Assembly: GCA_026745465.1 (NCBI GenBank)
Contig: JACYXH010000575.1
Coordinates: 1,680,001 to 1,744,000 of the forward strand
Direction: 5' to 3'
Source: Lota lota
Lineage: Eukaryota > Chordata > Actinopteri > Gadiformes > Lotidae
DNA length: 64,000 nt
Made by a program: the position numbers and the translations under genes. The notes below the pieces were generated by a model, which saw nothing but the letters and a program-made list of their open reading frames with translations, searched no databases and was not told the origin of the DNA. This document shows, piece after piece, positions 1-13,885 of the stretch (the stretch's first letter is position 1; every line of letters begins with the position of its first letter).

Positions 1-570
1 GATGTTTGAAGCGCTGGTCGGAGCTGTCAAAACTAAAGTGGCTGGAATAGTTAGGGGAATTCAATATTGTACTATATATCTATAATATAAGGAAGAGGGC
101 ATAGGCTATTCTATGAGGTTGTTATGGCACAATGGATTCTTCCTTTGCTATGCTGTCTTGCTATGCTATAGAACATCTGGGGGGAGAGGGCAAAAAGCCT
201 GTGCCTCAAAGCAGGAACTGAGAGGGGCAGACTTATACATTGTTTCAGGTTTCGTAAATTATATATTCTACCGAAGAAAAACGAATCTGCGTGAGTGGAT
301 GAAGAGAGGATTTTAATACGTATATTCCTACAGTGGTCAGTCTACTCTGTGTTGTGTTGTGCTGTTATTAGCCAATTACACGCTTACAAATCCCGGCCTC
401 CAGCGACATGATTGGGCAAAACAATTATGAAGCGAAATAAAGTTAAATGCCCTGTTCACCCATATTTGAGCTTGTCTGCTATCAGACTTTATATTATACA
501 TCTAAAGTCTGATTTGTGAGACTACTGTGCAGCAGTTATCCTTTTGTTCAAATGGTTTCATACCATTCAG

Positions 571-707
571 TGTTCTCCATGTTCTCCGTGTTTCCATGTT
601 CTTCCCATGTTTCCATGTTCTCCCTGTGTTTCCATGTTCTCCTTGTGTTTCCATGTTCTCCTTGTGTTTCAATGTTCTCCCTGTGTTTCCGTGTTCTCCT
701 GGTTTCC
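571..707. repeat. 20-bp minisatellite, CCATGTTCTCCCTGTGTTT type
   Basis: About six to seven imperfect units with C/T substitutions between copies. Confidence 0.88.
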
Positions 708-1592
708 ACTGGGCCTTCTTCTCCCACCTCTCAGCTGGTAAGGAAATACTCTAAGCCCCGGTGAACAAATGGATGGATGATGATTGTTGCCCCGTTTACC
801 AACATACCCCACGACCAATCAACCATCTCCGAGGCAGAGCTGGAGTGAGTACAGTCAAATACCTTAAATCGCTAGATGGTAGAGTAATGGAAGCATTGAA
901 GTAAAGTAAGTAAACGTTTACTGTGAGAAATGGTATTGCAGATGAAAAACTTTCGTTTAAAGGGGCCATCATATATATTTTTTTAAATTGGCAAGCAATA
1001 GGCACATTGACTTAACTGAACTTAACTAAAGCCTTGATTTTTCCCATGTCAGAAAAACCAAGTTCAAAACAACAGTCAACTGTCTCGATCAGGGGCTCAA
1101 CACATAGTCCATTTTAGAAATCAGAGATTTGAAAGGCGAAGGGAAGCGGGAATTAGGAGAGGAATTTGGAAGAAGAAGTGACAGTACTCTTTAGGTCTGG
1201 CCTTCGATCCTAACTTCTTCTTCGACCCATCAGGAACGTTGTGGAAATACTTAACATGAACAATTACCCTTCACAGCCTATTACAAGTAAAAACCGAGAG
1301 ATATGTTTTGCATTTAATATCGGCACCTGGCTGAAGCAATTATCCCAATCCATCGGTTCAGATGTACCAGCTAAGTCAAATAGCCTCTTCCAACCTGACT
1401 CCTTCTGTCAGCTAATTGCACTCCCTGCTTTAAGCAGAGTGATCTAATTAATCTGTTTGATCATAGACGCAATTAAGTAACAATGGCCCTCGCATCAGCT
1501 AGCTTTAACAACTGTAATTTATCATCAGAATCCTACCAGGAGCGTTTGGCCAAAAAGCACACATTGCAGATATTCCTTGCCCTCATTAATCC

Positions 1593-1755
<163 letters not shown>

Positions 1756-3990
1756 CAAACATAATTCACTGGCTCTTCTTCCATGCAATGGGAGATGACT
1801 TTGGGAGATGACTTTGGAAGTTGACTTTCTCAGATGATTCTAATGGAAGAAAAATGGGATCCTTGGTTCTTTCCTGCATGTGTTTCGCTCTAGTCTGGCC
1901 TGCGTGTGGGAGATAAACCCTGGGAGAATGAGACGTGTTGAGTGGTGGGAGACGCAGGTACGTCTCAGATGCCAGACACTCAGCACTCTGATTCAGCCTC
2001 ATTTACTGGCACTCACGGTGACTCATTCTGGGCCACACGCACAAATAAGGCAGACTATCGTTTCTCACGCGACAACAACACACTATTCAAGATCCTGGAC
2101 AACCGTTGGGGTTTTAAAGACGACCTTTATGACCTAAACAAACGGTAAATCCTCCCCATCTCTGATGAAACACAGGTCACACAGCACCTGATTCTGATTG
2201 GCCCGACGTGGTACCAACTTAGTGATGTCATTGGGGTTCAGTTGTGTCGCTGGAGTATCATTTTAATGTTTGGTTACACTCAGGCTGTCCAAGTCCGTTT
2301 GACGTGAAGTAGACTCGACACTTTTTGTTTTTATATTACACGCATTTCAATATATTTGTGTTATGCTTGACTTTGGTTGCAGTGTGCAATGATTTTTAAT
2401 ACACACTGACAATATAACAACCCCAGACCGTTTGATTTCCCTAGCTAACAGTATGTTGGATGTATATAGAAACTATGTGTATAGGAATCATGGCACAGTA
2501 AAGGGTGGAAAAGAGAGTACAAAAACACACATTTGCAACATAAATTATGAGGCAATTGTAAAAAGAATAATTGGATGTGAAGGATTTTTTTTCCTTCCTG
2601 GACAAAAAAAAAGGCTTGGTAAAGTAAGCTACAGTGCATTTAATTATATATTATATGAGGACAGACAACAGCAATTCAATGATCAGTTCAGCACCGCACG
2701 ATCGATCATTCCTTTCATTCAAAGATATTTCTCTTCTCAAACCACAAAAAACCTATAATGGCTGAACGGTATTTTAAAGGCTGTTAATGGATTCAAGATG
2801 CAAGGATCTTACTGTGGCTGTTGAGTAATCTGAAGTTCAAAGGGCTGCTCCATACCCCATACCCTTGAGTTGAGAATACATTGGCATTACGCAACAAATT
2901 GACAGCCCTCTAACAAGTCTTCCTGACTTAAGCATTACCGTAAGAAATCCTCTGACACTGAAGTTCCAAACTTGGCGGTTTAAGATTCAGTTGGATCACT
3001 CTGTACACCACAAGGCCAATCAAAGCCTAGCGATGGCTTGCGCCATGATGCGTGAGAGTGATGTACGACATGCCATGAAGCGAAAGTGTTTACTACACCA
3101 AGGTGAAATCACATGGAAACCAGCAATGCTGTCCTCCAGAACTATCACCAAGAGTTGAATGAAAATGGTGAAAGTGAATCAAAGTTTGTATGTGCTTATG
3201 GTCGACCTACTTAACTTGTTCAAGCTGTAAGCTGCAAATGACAGGCAATTGGCTTGGTCGCACGATAAGCCTGATCCATGTCTCCTGTTGGATTGAAGTC
3301 CCTACAAACGATTTGCTCCTTGCTGTAAGTCCCTCCTAATACCCAGTTTTACTGCTGCGCCACAGTCAGACCCACTGGAAGCTTAGCTTGTCCATATTCA
3401 TGGGCGGGCTATATTCATCAAATCAGCTAGCTAGGCCACATTGAGGTGTTAGCATCTAGTATCCAACAATTCCCAAGTTTGGACTGAAAAAACGTTCAAG
3501 ACAGTATTTAGTAAAGATCCAGAAGAATATAGTAGGCCTATCTTCAAATGTGAACACGAAGTAATGGTTGTTAAAACGCTTTACAGAGTAATATACACTG
3601 ACATCAAACATCTGTGACAATGCCATCTCTGTGGAATTGTAGGTTATTGCAATTTATATTTCTAATTAGTGCAAACTGGGATCAGGAGATATAATCAAAC
3701 AAATAAAGTGTGTGTTTGCTGCCTCTATAATTTGATTTTGGAGACTGTTGTCGTAAGTCTTATCATTAGCATTCTATTAGCATGTAATTCATGAAATTAT
3801 ATTTTTTTTGGAAGGAGACGCCATAAAATCACTTTCTAAGAATATATCCAGAGTTTACGCCAACAATTTCTTGGTCCTCTTGCTTTTTTCTGTGTTACGT
3901 GCCCTCCCTTTCAACCCACTTCCTGGTCTGTCTTCGCCGTCCTTCACATAAAGGCCCAGAAGCCCGTAAAACGTTCTTCTGGCAGACGGG

Positions 3991-4019
3991 AGGACCCACA
4001 CAGGGAGCGTGTGGGTCCT
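3991..4019. repeat. Perfect 11-bp hairpin
   Basis: AGGACCCACAC and GTGTGGGTCCT around a 7-nt loop. Confidence 0.85.
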
Positions 4020-4573
4020 GAACACAGCAGATGAACATACTAAGAGGACATCCGTTTCAAGATGGCCACCGACATGAAGCAGACGTCGGAGTCGGGGATT
4101 TGCATTTCATTTTTTAACATTACAAGGAACGCAAATCCCCGGTCGCTGTCGGTCAAGGATCTTTGAGTCTGATTTCTTAACTTCATAACTTTTCCAGAAG
4201 GAGCAGGGTTTTTCATTTGACGGGCACCATACTTATCTACAATGGGCCCACTCTAAACCCAAGCGTCATCGCCAGCATTCTCGCCCATCGTGGAGTCTTT
4301 AATAATGTTTAATAATAATAATTACAGTGTAAACACATGGCCATATAAAACTTTGTGCGCTAACATCCAATATCAACAGAATTCTCCACCATCTAGGATT
4401 CCAAAAGGACGTTTATGCACACAAGATGGAGTCCAACAAGGATTAACTGTGTTTGGGTTGAATTATGACCTCTTTTGGGGAGTTTGTGAGCTATAGTAAC
4501 AACTGAATTATATCTCTTGAAACTCGTAAATACAGTTCATTCTGAGAAGTATAAACTATTTGATAGCATGTCA

Positions 4574-4599
4574 GCAATAACAGTCGTGGCTGTTATTGC
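4574..4599. repeat. Perfect 10-bp hairpin
   Basis: GCAATAACAG and CTGTTATTGC around the 6-nt loop TCGTGG. Confidence 0.85.
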
Positions 4600-5535
4600 A
4601 GCGTATTGCCTGCAAATAATTAAACATCAACACATTATCAACATGTCCATCCAAAGAAATCAATAATTAAAAAAGACCTCACAAATGACTTGTAAGAGTC
4701 GTTTCGCTTGCTATGTTTATAAATGATTCTCACAGATGTCGCTAGTTCACTCATCAGACCTGACTTGATCATTATCTTTGAAGAGCAAACAGAAAGAAGC
4801 AGGTCAAGGAGAGTGAATACAGTAGTGTGGGAAGACAGCGCTAAAACCTGGTAGCCGGAGACAACGTTATACCTTCTGAAACACAGCGCTCCGGCTCCAG
4901 CCAGCTCTTTCACCATGTATGGGCAAATGCCAGGCGAAAGACCGGGTGCTGAGAACCTGGAAGGCCCGGCTGGTTCTGTTCTTGCTGAATCCATTAGGAA
5001 GGTGAACATGTGCGAGTGTTTACTCTGGAGCCGCCCAGGAGGAAAGGAATAATCCGAATGGAAAGCCAGCGCAGACCCCAAACGGCCGTCTTCCTGGGGT
5101 ATGATTTTATTCGAAAAGTCCACGTTTCCTTGACAGCCAGGGTTCCAGACTGACACCTGTTCCTCCTTACAGCTCGGGGAAGCGCTGGACGCAAAGTGGA
5201 AAACCACCGTGCGCACGCCACAGAATATAATCCTCGCCACATATTGCTTCGCAAAGTGGGAATATTTATCCAAGCGTTTTGAAAATGCGGCAACATTTTT
5301 CATTACATTGCTTACAACAAACCTTGCCCCCCCCCCCCCCCCCCATCTATAGTTCCCTTTCCTTTAAAGGCTCAGCGTGGCGTTGTTTGGATGTTCATGC
5401 TGGGAAGAGATGTTTTCGTTGCGTTGCATTAACCCCGGTGCCTGTGTGGTGCTGCTTTAAACCTCCCTCAACGTTTTCTTTAGTTTCATATCTCCCTTTT
5501 GACCTTTGGCTCACACCTCGGACAGGGGAACCAGC

Positions 5536-5736
5536 GAGGGAGGGGAGAGAGAGAGAGGGGAGGAGAGGGGGGGATGAGAGAGAGGGAGAGAGAAGTAGAG
5601 AGCGAGAGGAGAAGGAGAGGGAGAGGGTGAGAAGGGAGGGAGTGGGGAGGAGAGGGGGGAGAGAGAGAGAGGGAGAGAGAAGAAGAGAGTGAGGGGAGAA
5701 GGAGAGCGAGAGGTAAGAAGAGAGAATGAGACAGAT
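5536..5736. repeat. Purine-rich GAGAGG tract
   Basis: About 200 bp almost free of pyrimidines on the plus strand, capable of mirror-repeat triplex structure. Confidence 0.85.
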
Positions 5737-6146
5737 AGAGATATAGGAAGTGATGGGGGGGTCAAGCAAAAACAGTGAGAGAGAATAGAGAGTGCAAATT
5801 CCCAAGAAAAAATAGACAGCAAATGAGAGGGAAAGAGAGTTAGAAATAGAGAGAGCAACCAGAGAAAGAGGATCCTAGAGAGAGAGGGCGGTTTTGGCAG
5901 ATCGAGATAGGAGGACTGCATTAGGAAGAGAGTATATGCATATCACACAAGCTTTTCAGCACGTAAGATGAATGGAGAGAAAGAGGAAGAATATGTGGGA
6001 GAGCATTACGTGCACCTGAGACTCTAAACTGTCTGAAATCAGCCAGGCTGCCGCAGGATTCTGGCACTGATCAGACCGACTGGAGGCCAGAGAAAGACCA
6101 ACACTAATGTTGCTGATAGGGAGAGAGAGACACACCCACTCACACA

Positions 6147-6266
6147 TAGATACAGACAGACAGACAGACACACACACACACACAGATACAGACAGACACA
6201 CACACAGACATTGACACACACAACACAAATACACACACACACAACACACGCACACACACACACACT
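6147..6266. repeat. CA-rich tract with CAGA blocks
   Basis: CA runs with CAGACAGACAGA interruptions; a separate pure (CA)n lies at 6,553-6,598. Confidence 0.9.
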
Positions 6267-6549
6267 CGTCTGTGTGTGTGTGGTGGGGGGGGTTGGGGTG
6301 GGTGGGAGAGAGAGAGAGAAATAAAATGAGAGAGAGAAAGAGAGAGAAGGGACTGAATGTTTTTTGGACAGCCGACCGCGATGAGTGAAAAAGATACCCT
6401 CTACTTGGCTTCCAACCTTGTCTGCTGGCTATCCTCTCATCAATTGGTTGCCAATCACATGACCTCTGACCCCTTTACACTCGTAAACTGTAGCCCATAA
6501 TAAACGCAAATAAAACATGACCCCATTGAAGTTGATCTTCTAGTGGTGG

Positions 6550-6600
<51 letters not shown>

Positions 6601-6870
6601 TACATTAACCAGGAGGAATATAAATATGTCCTGTACATTGGTTCGAATTTCATACCCATTTTGACTATCAGTTTTTTGTTGGCTTGGGATGTTGTTAAAA
6701 TACTAAAGTGCGTTGTGAAATATACAATTCACTCAATATACGATTCATATTTTGGATTGTCTTACACATTAAAATCCCTGTGAATTCCAGTAACACTTTA
6801 ACTTGCCAGTTCTAACACGTATTTCATATGTGCTGTATATGACAGGTGCTCTATGGGTCTTTGTGTAAGT

Positions 6871-6897
6871 GGGGGGGGGGGGGGGGGGGGGGGGGGG
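6871..6897. repeat. 27-G homopolymer
   Basis: Uninterrupted G run. Confidence 0.94.
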
Positions 6898-7379
6898 TAC
6901 TTTGATATTTTCAAATCTGACAGGCTGAGGGATTGGTTGAGTCCTTCCATCAGTCACCTGCGGCTCATGATCCCTTCATACGTTTTGTGTGGATCAATTG
7001 AGGATTTTGTTGGCAGCAACACAGGAATACATTAGCCTAATTTTAATTTCTGATTAATATTGGCTCAAAACCTGACCTACCTTGAGTATAGTGATGCGTA
7101 CAGGCAGACTGCGGACACTGGAGTTCGGAAGCCTACAGCTGGGAGTCAAACATGAAACCTCCTTATTGCAATTGATGCAATCACCAAATGAAACAACACG
7201 TGTTTGGTTTCATCCCTACTAAAGTAATACAAGGTAGATCTTATTTGAGCTTGTGACGGATCAAAAGGCCGTGCCCTCACTTACTTGTCTTTCTGTTTCA
7301 CATTGTCGGTTGTTACGTAGCCTACCTACCGCTGTGCTCCCTCCAGTGGCGCGGCCCGCTGTGTGAGTAACGCAAGGCG

Positions 7380-7411
7380 GTTTAGGACAGGCGAGTCAGC
7401 CTGTCCTAAAC
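7380..7411. repeat. Perfect 13-bp hairpin
   Basis: GTTTAGGACAGGC and GCCTGTCCTAAAC around the 6-nt loop GAGTCA. Confidence 0.88.
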
Positions 7412-10292
7412 GAGAAGCAGGCTTCCACTGACTCAGCCAGCTCTTCCTGTCTCCTGTCACTTCTGCATGGCTTGGCGTTGCAAAAAGAGGTTGCTTACTC
7501 GCCAAAATGAGCCTACAGCCTCCGGTGTAGAGCCACCTAGGCTTTCCCCCTTTTCCTGGCGTCCACCCCCATGAATATATTTATAATGTCATAATTAATA
7601 GCTGTATTTGTGTCAGTGTGTGTGTGTGTGTGTGTGTGTGTCTGTCAATGGTAAACGTCTGTGGAGTAGGAGCATTGTTGAGGAGTTCGAATGAGGTCAT
7701 TTACGACTAGAAAAAGATCCAGATGCACTCAAACAGACACGCATGCACGCACACACACACACTCACTCACACACACATGAGATGATGAGTTGCTCGCACT
7801 AGGTGGAGGTTGGAGGTTGGTTTTATCCAAACATCCGGAACCAACCAAGAATAAGCTTGGGGAGGAGAAGATGGATGGAGGGCCATCCATCCATAGTTTG
7901 ACCAGGGAGGGGGATTTAAAAGCAACTATCAGACGTTTTCATCAGTAACTTCTGGAAGAAATTTAGAATGCCATTTACTGATGCTTTTAAGGTTTAGTGG
8001 GTGGTCTATAGTGAGGAATAAGATCATGTTGATAAAATGGAATCCTACATTTTTGAAGAAAAACAATCATATCATTTTCGGTGATGAAAATGAGTTGGTA
8101 ATTTCCAGACTTTTTTTTTTTTTTTTACTTGCTCCACTTCTTAAACGTGGGCTCAACCAGGCTCTGCTGTCTTTTATAGAGAAATAAGGTAACCTGTTTC
8201 TCTTCAAGGGCTGTTTTTTAATGTCAGGGTGGAGAGCACACGGCCTCAAGTCCGCAGTTCACAAACGTTAGAGAAACGTGTCCCTGAAGCAATCGACCTC
8301 AGAACGCCGAGTCGGGGACGATGGACACAACGAGCAGTTGAAGGTTATCATTATCGTTGTAACTTTAACAGCAGCCTCTTTTTTATAGCCTTTGTCTCAG
8401 TGTCTTGGCCAACGCCTCGCCCTGCAATGACCGGCAGTCAGACGTGTAAAAGTGCTGCAGTCCCCCTGCTTGAGACCAGTGATATCTGTGTGATACATGC
8501 CAGAGTATACTGGACGATTTCAAATACAGCAATTAGGGAACTTTTTTTTGAGGTGCAGAAAATGTTCATGGTATATGTTTTAAGTTGTATGTAACTCTAA
8601 GACGATCGTAATGGAAATGGCTCCTATCCTCCTCTGTTGTTACACACGGTCTGTTGTTACACATGGCACTCATTCCCACACACATAAAGGAGAGAAGGTG
8701 GTTCACGAAAAGGGCTACCTCAGAAGGCCTAGAAATTCTTTAGGGGTACTCGGTTGAGATCCTATGATTTAAGATATATTGTTAAACTGCTGCAGAGATT
8801 GATATTTGGCAGTTGTTGATAATACAGATGGAGTCCTTGTGTCATTATTAAATGAATGTTGTCAAGATCAACTCCAAAAGCATCTGGATGGTAATTACAA
8901 AATTAACCAAATTCAACATGTTTTGAAACGGGATTTAAGGAAAATTGCCCTGGCTGATTGGACGGAAACATGTTTTATTTGTTTCTTATTTAATTTTTTA
9001 GATGTATCACAAGTTGTTCTTTGTTGGAATGTTTTCTTAAGCTGTTTAGGGGAGAATGAGTCTTATCAAACTACGTAATTATACATTTCTCCTAAACAGG
9101 CCGTCCACTTCTTATTTTCTACCATCAACGGCAACAACAGCTGCCCAGCATCCAACAATTCAGTCCACGAACAAAGATTCAATTCTGGCAACCGAAAACG
9201 TAAATTTAATTCTACATCTGTTATCAATTGTGCAAGCTGAAACAATAATAGTTTGGAGTTTAAGTCTTGGGCCGTTACAGTGGTTAATGAGCCAAAAGAG
9301 CTACATTTGTTGACTTTTGTAATCACAGTTTCAGGATATTATAATTGCAGAAAGATTAATAAATAACCACTAGCTTGGTGGGTTGTTTCCACTCATCAAT
9401 ATAAATACAATGCAAATAAATAATGGCTATTAATTATTCTCTTCCGTATCGAAGTTGTTGACACATTGCAATCACCAGTTCATGCTACTAACGACAAGCA
9501 ATATGCCAGTATATAAACTAATTGATGTAAGAATATTGGAGCAAGCTTGTAATGCAATTTCCGTAATTGGATCCCTGCTTTAACATGTGTGGTTAAAATG
9601 CCACCGATTTGATGCTAAAAAGAGTGAAATGAGTTTAAATGTATGCACTACTGTAGAAACTATTGAATGTCCACATCTGATGTCAATTTTGAATGTAATT
9701 CAAAGCTACAGACATGCATATTTGTTTATTGAAATATTTGATGTCAAACACATGGAAACTGAATATTTCCTGAAACGAATTGAAACGTTTACATTAGCAT
9801 CCTTGTGTGGCAGGTTTGGTGGTTTGCAACATTAACGTGAGGCAAGTCCTTTTCCCAAGTATTACTCGACTGAATCTTTATCACACTGCCATCTACAATT
9901 GCAGCAGATATTTGCAGTTTTTTGTTCGCTTTTTTTCTTTACCATCTTGACGTATTCACATATATGAGTACGACATTTTAAAAGCTCCTCATTTCCCACA
10001 CTGTCTCCCCTCAGAGTTGAATAAATCACAAATATATCAATCTTTTCTCTTCTCTTATCTGACACGGCAACTGTCCGTCCATGGTCTCAGAACCGGTCTT
10101 AACCAGATCCACTGAGAGAACGGATCGCACACCTCTAGTGCTGATGATGTCACGCTTGGGGAGGGATACTGTTGCTGCGCTGGTAGATGGAGCGCTGCTC
10201 CAGATAGACTGGATCCTGGCCCTGCTCTGGAGGGGCTGGAACTGGGCCAGTAGCAGCCTCACCACGGAGGGGCCGTGACAATGTTATGGTTT

Positions 10293-10342
10293 GTGTGTGT
10301 GTGTAAGTGCGTATGTGTGTGCATGTGTGTGCGCGCGCATGC

Positions 10343-10437
<95 letters not shown>

Positions 10438-10460
10438 TGTGCACATGTGTGTGTGTGTGC
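10293..10460. repeat. TG-rich microsatellite
   Basis: Pure TG from about 10,350 to 10,433, flanked by GTGC and GCGC variants. Confidence 0.93.
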
Positions 10461-13184
10461 CGGTGTAGGAACAGACTGCAAATCCTGTCATGGTACAGGA
10501 GAGCGTAAACACAGCTGTGGGCCGAGATGGACGTGAGATCAAGCCCGCCATGCTTGTTGGCATTCTTTTCTTTATGTGTGTGTGTGCATGTGTGTATGTT
10601 ATGACAGTCATCACAGCAATATGTCAAAAATGGACCCTTACAAATTGGCCTGCTCACATCAAAACACAGAAGATGGTGGCTGGCCTATACATCCACACAG
10701 CGCCATCTCCTCAGATGTGTGGGGAACAAAATCACCATGTCTTCGCATAAGTTTTGAACTCTTCAATTGACATCATTTGTAAATTTGATGCCAGGAGTTT
10801 TTTGGAGCACAGTGATAAGAATTGAGTGCCACTATGCTCACAATAAAAGTTATTGTGTTCTACATTTGCACTGGAGCTTTTGTCCACATCTTGCCTCAAC
10901 TCTAAACATGGACTGCTGTACATTACAACAACATGGAGAGAGTGAGCGAGGGTATTTCATGGTGGTGTGTTTGTGTGTGTGATGACCAAATGAGGCAGAA
11001 ATCCTCCAGTGGCTCCACAAACAGGCCTGGACTCCATATGAAATCAACATTTAGTCATTGTTGAGCTACGTCAACACAGTGTGCCTTCATATGACTGACT
11101 GGACCTTGGCTGGGATTGTGCAGCACTCACAGATGATGATGTGATGTTTATGTAAACCGCACCTTTCTTGGAGATTTCTTTTTTTCTTCTTGTGCCCACC
11201 GAGTGTAATTATTGTTCTTGAATCAGATTGAAACATCAATCCCTTGTTTCAAGCAATGCTCATTATGTCGAAACGCCATGTTATTCATTCTCCCGGGGCA
11301 ATTATTTTGTGGCGGCAGCACAAAATAACAGTCATGATTCATCGCCGATGAAATGCATGAATTCATATAGCGTACAATTTTCCTGCTACTATTTTTGTGT
11401 CTACAAACCTCCCCCTGGCTTCCAAGAGGCCCAATGATAAAGCTAGATTCTAAAATGACCTAAATATTGAACTTCCTTGGTTAATTCAGAATAGATGGCA
11501 TTCAAGACAGATCTTTCTAGATGTGTCACAGTCACAGTGACCTGGTGAGACACTGGCCAGGGCGGAAACCTTCACTCACCTGGCTGATAACGTTTGAATG
11601 AGCTCTGAAACCCAACTCTGCCCCCTCAGAGTTACCTTCCCCAGGCCAGATGAGAGGTGCCAAGGGTATACTTTACCTGGAAGTCAGAAACCACAAGGAT
11701 AAAGGAACACGCTCACACTTCAATTTGGCAAAAAGAGATCAGTAGGAATTTATTATCTGCGTTTGAATTACATGTACAACAACCCCTTTACTGCCATAGC
11801 GTCGCTCCTCGCTCTCTCTCTCTCCCCACGGCAGACTTCTCAAACAGAAACCCACAATGGAGGCCCTGGGGACAATGTGTTTCAGGGTGACAGCAGTGGG
11901 TTCTTTAGGGGCGCAGCGAGAGCGTGTGGTGATGGGACTTTAGGCTTGAGACTTGTACAGCTGAACCGGTACCAGACGGTCAAACAGGTAAAAAGAAAAA
12001 AAAACATATTTCTGAATTGAAACAGAAAAGAGGACATTGCATCCGTGCAATCGGCCTTGCAGATTCCGGGGCAGGAAAAGGCAACCGTGTACGTGAGAGT
12101 ATTGGCCAAGACGCTGGTGAAGCCATCTGCCTCTTGCCGCATGAGCAGATGTTCCGTACGAGGCCCAAAACAGGAGTGTACACAAGAACACGCCTGATGA
12201 GACAAACACATGGAGGCCAAGCTCTCCCTCTGAGAGCTACACATGTGAATCGCAGAAGTCAAATACATTGAACACAGCCGCAGCATTGACAGCAATACCG
12301 TACTGGGACTTGGACCATAAATCATCATACATTCTTCCAGGTTCATGCATTCGGTTCCTCTGAATGTTTTCCTCATGTTCTGCAATGCACCCGATCACCG
12401 GATAGTTTGTGGTGCCTGCCCTGGGCAGCTGTTCGCTCTACCTTATCAATAACGGGGCCTCCTCGTTGTGTCTTGTTGTCGGGGTTAGTTAAGTGGAGAC
12501 GACCCCCGTCTTCACAGTGGAGAGTATGTTGTTGTGTGTGTGTGGGCGATGACTGTTGGTTTAGGAAGCACTTCATACGAAGACACCGAGGCGATTGTTG
12601 AGTCCCTGAATCACGGATGGAGTGTTGCTGTGTTCAGACGGTACAACAAAACGGCATGAAGCGCCGCTGTGGATATCTGAAGGGTTTAGAATGTGACAAA
12701 AGCCCTCAGAATTGGTAAGGTTACAATTCAGCATGGTGAGGGCTGATTGTGTGTGTGTCTGTGTGTATTTTCTACACTGTCCAAAGGTGACAGCCGATCC
12801 TCTTTTCATATAAATAATAACCACACAAATGTCTCCCTTTCACTTGCACCACTGTCACACATACAGATATACACAAATGTTTCTCCAAAGCTATGGCAGG
12901 AGAAACCTACGTTATGTAGCTAGCATACTTACAAATATACATATATGCAAATACACTGAAACTGGAACCATCCCCCGTGGGCCAATGTTGTTTCAGGACA
13001 ATAACACAACAAATGATAACGCAATAAAAAATAAAATAGATATAAAAAATAAAATAAACGTAACAAAGTGTCATCTGAAACGAAAACATTCATAAGAAGT
13101 TCTTCATGATTCTGTGATGTTTTGGCAGCTCAACATAACACATTCTTATCTTTCTGAACACAGTCATGTGTTTTTTTTTTTGTT

Positions 13185-13201
13185 GGGGGGGGGGGGGGGG
13201 G
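13185..13201. repeat. 17-G homopolymer, with further G-rich DNA at 13,543-13,582
   Basis: Two G-rich tracts within 700 bp of the dchs1 stop codon, in the likely 3' UTR (C-rich in the transcript). Confidence 0.9.
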
Positions 13202-13885
13202 TGTGTCTGGAATACGGGCGCATACGGCAGCCATTTTCAAAGCAGCCGCTGTGCAATGGAAAAGAACGTCTTCAGACCCATTGAGAAACGCAGAGGTCCT
13301 TAGCTCTCTGGCCAGCCAGGGAGGAGACGTGGAGGTTTTACAAAAGTATCTACATACTGAGGCATCTCTGACTACAGGCGCATGGCGTGCTGCGGGGCTG
13401 ATCCACTGTGGGGGGGGGGGGCCCGGTTCATCACTCGAACCCCGTTTCAGTTCCTAGAGACCTGCGTCACTTGGGAGACCTTCTCTGAGGTCTGTCCTTT
13501 CCATTCAGGCAAATCACTTGGAGACAACGAGGCCAAATCGCTAGGGGGCGGGGGGTGCGGGGGCGGGGAGGGGGGGGGGGGGTTGTCACGGGTCATCTTT
13601 GATGGACTTGAGGCCAGTTCTTATGATGTAACCATTCTTTCATGGAAACAAACTATTTGGCAAGGAGTCCGTAACTTTTTTTTTGAAGAAGAAAAAGGTG
13701 CTCCACCATTCCAGAAGAAAAACGCCTCTCATGAGTCACTTCCCGAGGTATCTTTCATCGCCCTCGGTGTTAATAAAGGTTATCTAGTCTGATTAAGGGC
13801 TTAGGGTTAGCGGGTGCTTTCAAAATCTCATTTTTAATGCGGGCGGCTGACGTCTAACCGTATTGTCCCATCGTTTTTTTTTCTC

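Noticed and set aside
6640-6664. GGTTCGAATTTC resembling a tRNA T-arm
   Set aside because: No acceptor stem, D-arm or anticodon arm around it.
8806-9078. 90-codon plus-strand frame starting AVVDNTDGVLVSLLNECCQD
   Set aside because: No recognisable domain, AT-rich context, no splice or promoter evidence.
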